Positions 6,326 through 7,092 of a DNA stretch of 7,092 nt are shown piece by piece. This stretch comes from Dinoroseobacter sp042096155. Lineage in GTDB: Bacteria; Pseudomonadota; Alphaproteobacteria; Rhodobacterales; Rhodobacteraceae. Position numbers and translations under genes: made by a program. The stretch spans positions 1 to 7,092 of the forward strand of contig JBELMC010000124.1 of NCBI GenBank assembly GCA_042096155.1. The letters run 5' to 3'. Positions within the stretch are counted from its first letter, which is position 1, and the number at the start of each line of letters is the position of its first letter. The notes under the pieces were generated by a model. That model searched no databases. It was not told the origin of the DNA and saw nothing but the letters and a program-made list of their open reading frames with translations.

Positions 6326-6667
6326 TTTCAGTTCAGAAGCAAGTGCGCTTGTTTTGGGCGGGGATAGAGCGGGCGACAAAAGAGCGGCTTGGGCCGTCAA
6401 CACCCAAAGTTGTCTCGCCGAGACTCAGGCTGCCCCGACGGGGCGGCCGCTGCGTCGTCCACAGGAATAGGTTTGAATTCGATAACAATTATTCGATTTC
6501 GACATGTAAAATCGCGCTTTGAAGGGGTGGTCGTGTTGCATCAGGTAACGTAGTTTAACCAAGCGTAATTGCTGTCTTATTGCTTATTTTGAAATTTGAG
6601 TACGCGGATATGGCCGCAGGCAAAAGACTCGGGCAGCGATATATAAGAGCCGTATCAGCGAAACTGC
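6326..6667. other. Long non-coding stretch after nrdJ
   Basis: No believable gene is present between the nrdJ stop and the terminator at 6668. The plus-frame ORF running to 6522 starts inside nrdJ and has no family resemblance. The first 125 bp are GC-rich with several potential hairpins (see 6334-6448). From about 6470 to 6600 the sequence becomes AT-rich. It includes ATTCGAT repeated at 6477-6483 and 6491-6497, around a short ATAA-CAA-TTAT dyad. Confidence 0.5.
6334..6448 (+). other. Predicted structured RNA segment in nrdJ 3' region
   Basis: Three successive stem-loops can be drawn. The first, at about 6336-6355, has CAAG/CTTG at its core closing a UGCG tetraloop, extended by further pairs including two G-U. 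The second pairs GGCGACAA (6372-6379) with TTGTCTCGCC (6410-6419) around an inner TTGGG/CCCAA stem. The third, 6428-6448, pairs GGCTGCCCC with GGGGCGGCC (one G-U) across a 3-nt loop. None is followed by a proper T-run. This could be a structured 3' UTR, a processed small RNA, or GC-rich chance pairing. Confidence 0.3.
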
Positions 6668-6696
6668 AGACCGTCCGATTTGGACGGTCTTTTTTT
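6668..6696 (+). terminator. Strong Rho-independent terminator
   Basis: AGACCGTCC (6668-6676) and GGACGGTCT (6682-6690) form a perfect 9-bp stem with a 5-nt loop. With the T ending the stem, a run of seven T extends to 6696. It points in the nrdJ direction but lies 343 nt past the nrdJ stop codon. It therefore ends either a long nrdJ 3' UTR or a separate short transcript started after nrdJ. Confidence 0.88.
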
Positions 6697-6730
6697 CAAT
6701 AATAGACGCAGTGTTGAATTTTGGACAACG

Positions 6731-6856
6731 ATGCGTGGATTGGCCATGGCGCTTTATAAGCCAAATGTCACATCGCGCATCACGTCACAGCGGGAAATCC
6801 GCGACGTCCGGCAGCGCCTTATTATCAACGATTTTCGCGGACATGAGTGTGGGTAA
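6731..6856 (+). CDS. Possible 41-residue hypothetical protein
   Basis: An ATG at 6731 opens a frame that ends with TAA at 6854-6856. The product is basic, begins MRGLAMALYKPNVTSRITSQ and contains REIRDVRQRLIINDF, which has a helix-like pattern. I recognise no family. No good ribosome binding site precedes either the first ATG or the internal one at 6746. It starts 35 bp after the terminator and lies next to an IS630 remnant, so it may be chance or a gene fragment. Confidence 0.18.
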   Translation: MRGLAMALYKPNVTSRITSQREIRDVRQRLIINDFRGHECG

Positions 6857-6888
6857 AGCATGAGGGTGTGGGGCGGGACGATACGGCA

Positions 6889-7092
6889 TCACGCGCTGTC
6901 GGCCCCCGGGTGACCGACGGCCTGCCAGAGTTCAGGGTCGGTTCGGGCAGCTGCGTTTTGGATCAGCGCCTTGCGCTTGGAGAAAGCCATTTCGATCGGG
7001 TTGGCGCCTCTGCTCAAGCGTTTGCAGGTCTTTTTTGTGTGACAGCCCGAGCCGGAACAACAGCCGAACGACCGACGAGCGATGTCCCTTCA
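6889..7092 (-). pseudogene. IS630-family transposase, internally deleted, partial
   Basis: Read on the minus strand from the window edge, one frame gives GHRSSVVRLLFRLGLSHKKD and LQTLEQR. This resembles the region just before the catalytic core of IS630 transposases (the winged-helix and KK-EQ linker). At about 7003-7012 the similarity jumps to another frame reading NPIEMAFSKRKALIQNAAAR and TDPELWQAVGH, the C-terminal DDE_3 segment that carries the last acidic catalytic residue (the Glu of NPIE). Roughly 100 or more residues, with the first two catalytic Asp, are missing between them. After WQAVGH the usual cysteine-containing tail is replaced by PGADSA and a stop (6889-6891). The N-terminus lies beyond the window. 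It is non-functional debris. Confidence 0.8.

Noticed and set aside
6238..6522. 94-codon plus-strand ORF overlapping the nrdJ end
   Set aside because: It starts inside the zinc-ribbon codons of nrdJ in another frame, has no ribosome binding site, and shows no protein-like conservation.
6848..6856. Single reverse DnaA-box-like word TGTGGGTAA
   Set aside because: It has a mismatch at an important position, is isolated, and overlaps the end of a doubtful small ORF.

Overview
The window suggests an alphaproteobacterium of the Rhodobacterales/roseobacter group. The clearest sign is the 1,219-residue vitamin B12-dependent (class II) ribonucleotide reductase, whose length, start (MKIERKFT) and sequence fit the nrdJ product of that group. 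The IS110 and IS630 transposase remnants and the ornithine cyclodeaminase remnant also resemble roseobacter sequences as I remember them. The many decayed insertion sequences and pseudogenes suggest a genome that has passed through an IS expansion. Genus-level placement is not possible from the sequence alone.

Layout. 1-209: no recognised gene. 210-285 (minus): an intact tRNA-Thr with anticodon CGU and an encoded CCA. 286-566: two decayed tandem copies of the 5' half of that tRNA plus spacer, with an exact 126-bp period. About 640-1710 (plus): a dead IS110-family element whose transposase gene has an in-frame TAG, several frameshifts and lost acidic catalytic residues. 1755-1796: a long imperfect hairpin. 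About 1793-2375 (plus): the C-terminal half of an ornithine cyclodeaminase-family gene, missing its 5' part and frameshifted at a run of six T. 2337-2366: two DnaA-box-like sites 21 bp apart. 2376-2665: upstream region of nrdJ, including a terminator-like hairpin that points the wrong way (minus). 2666-6325 (plus): nrdJ, complete, the only intact protein gene. 6326-6700: a long non-coding stretch with several predicted hairpins, ending in a strong intrinsic terminator. 6731-6856: a possible 41-codon ORF of unknown status. 6889-7092 (minus): an internally deleted IS630-family transposase gene that runs off the window.

How it fits together. The functional content is one tRNA gene and one essential-type metabolic gene, nrdJ, which converts ribonucleotides to deoxyribonucleotides using adenosylcobalamin. 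nrdJ appears to be transcribed alone. Around it lies mobile-element and pseudogene debris. I found no convincing new multigene system. The most unusual points are the chimeric tRNA-half tandem repeats, the DnaA-box pair upstream of a class II reductase, the misoriented terminator before nrdJ, and the structured non-coding region after it. All functional statements are inferences from sequence reading without database searches.
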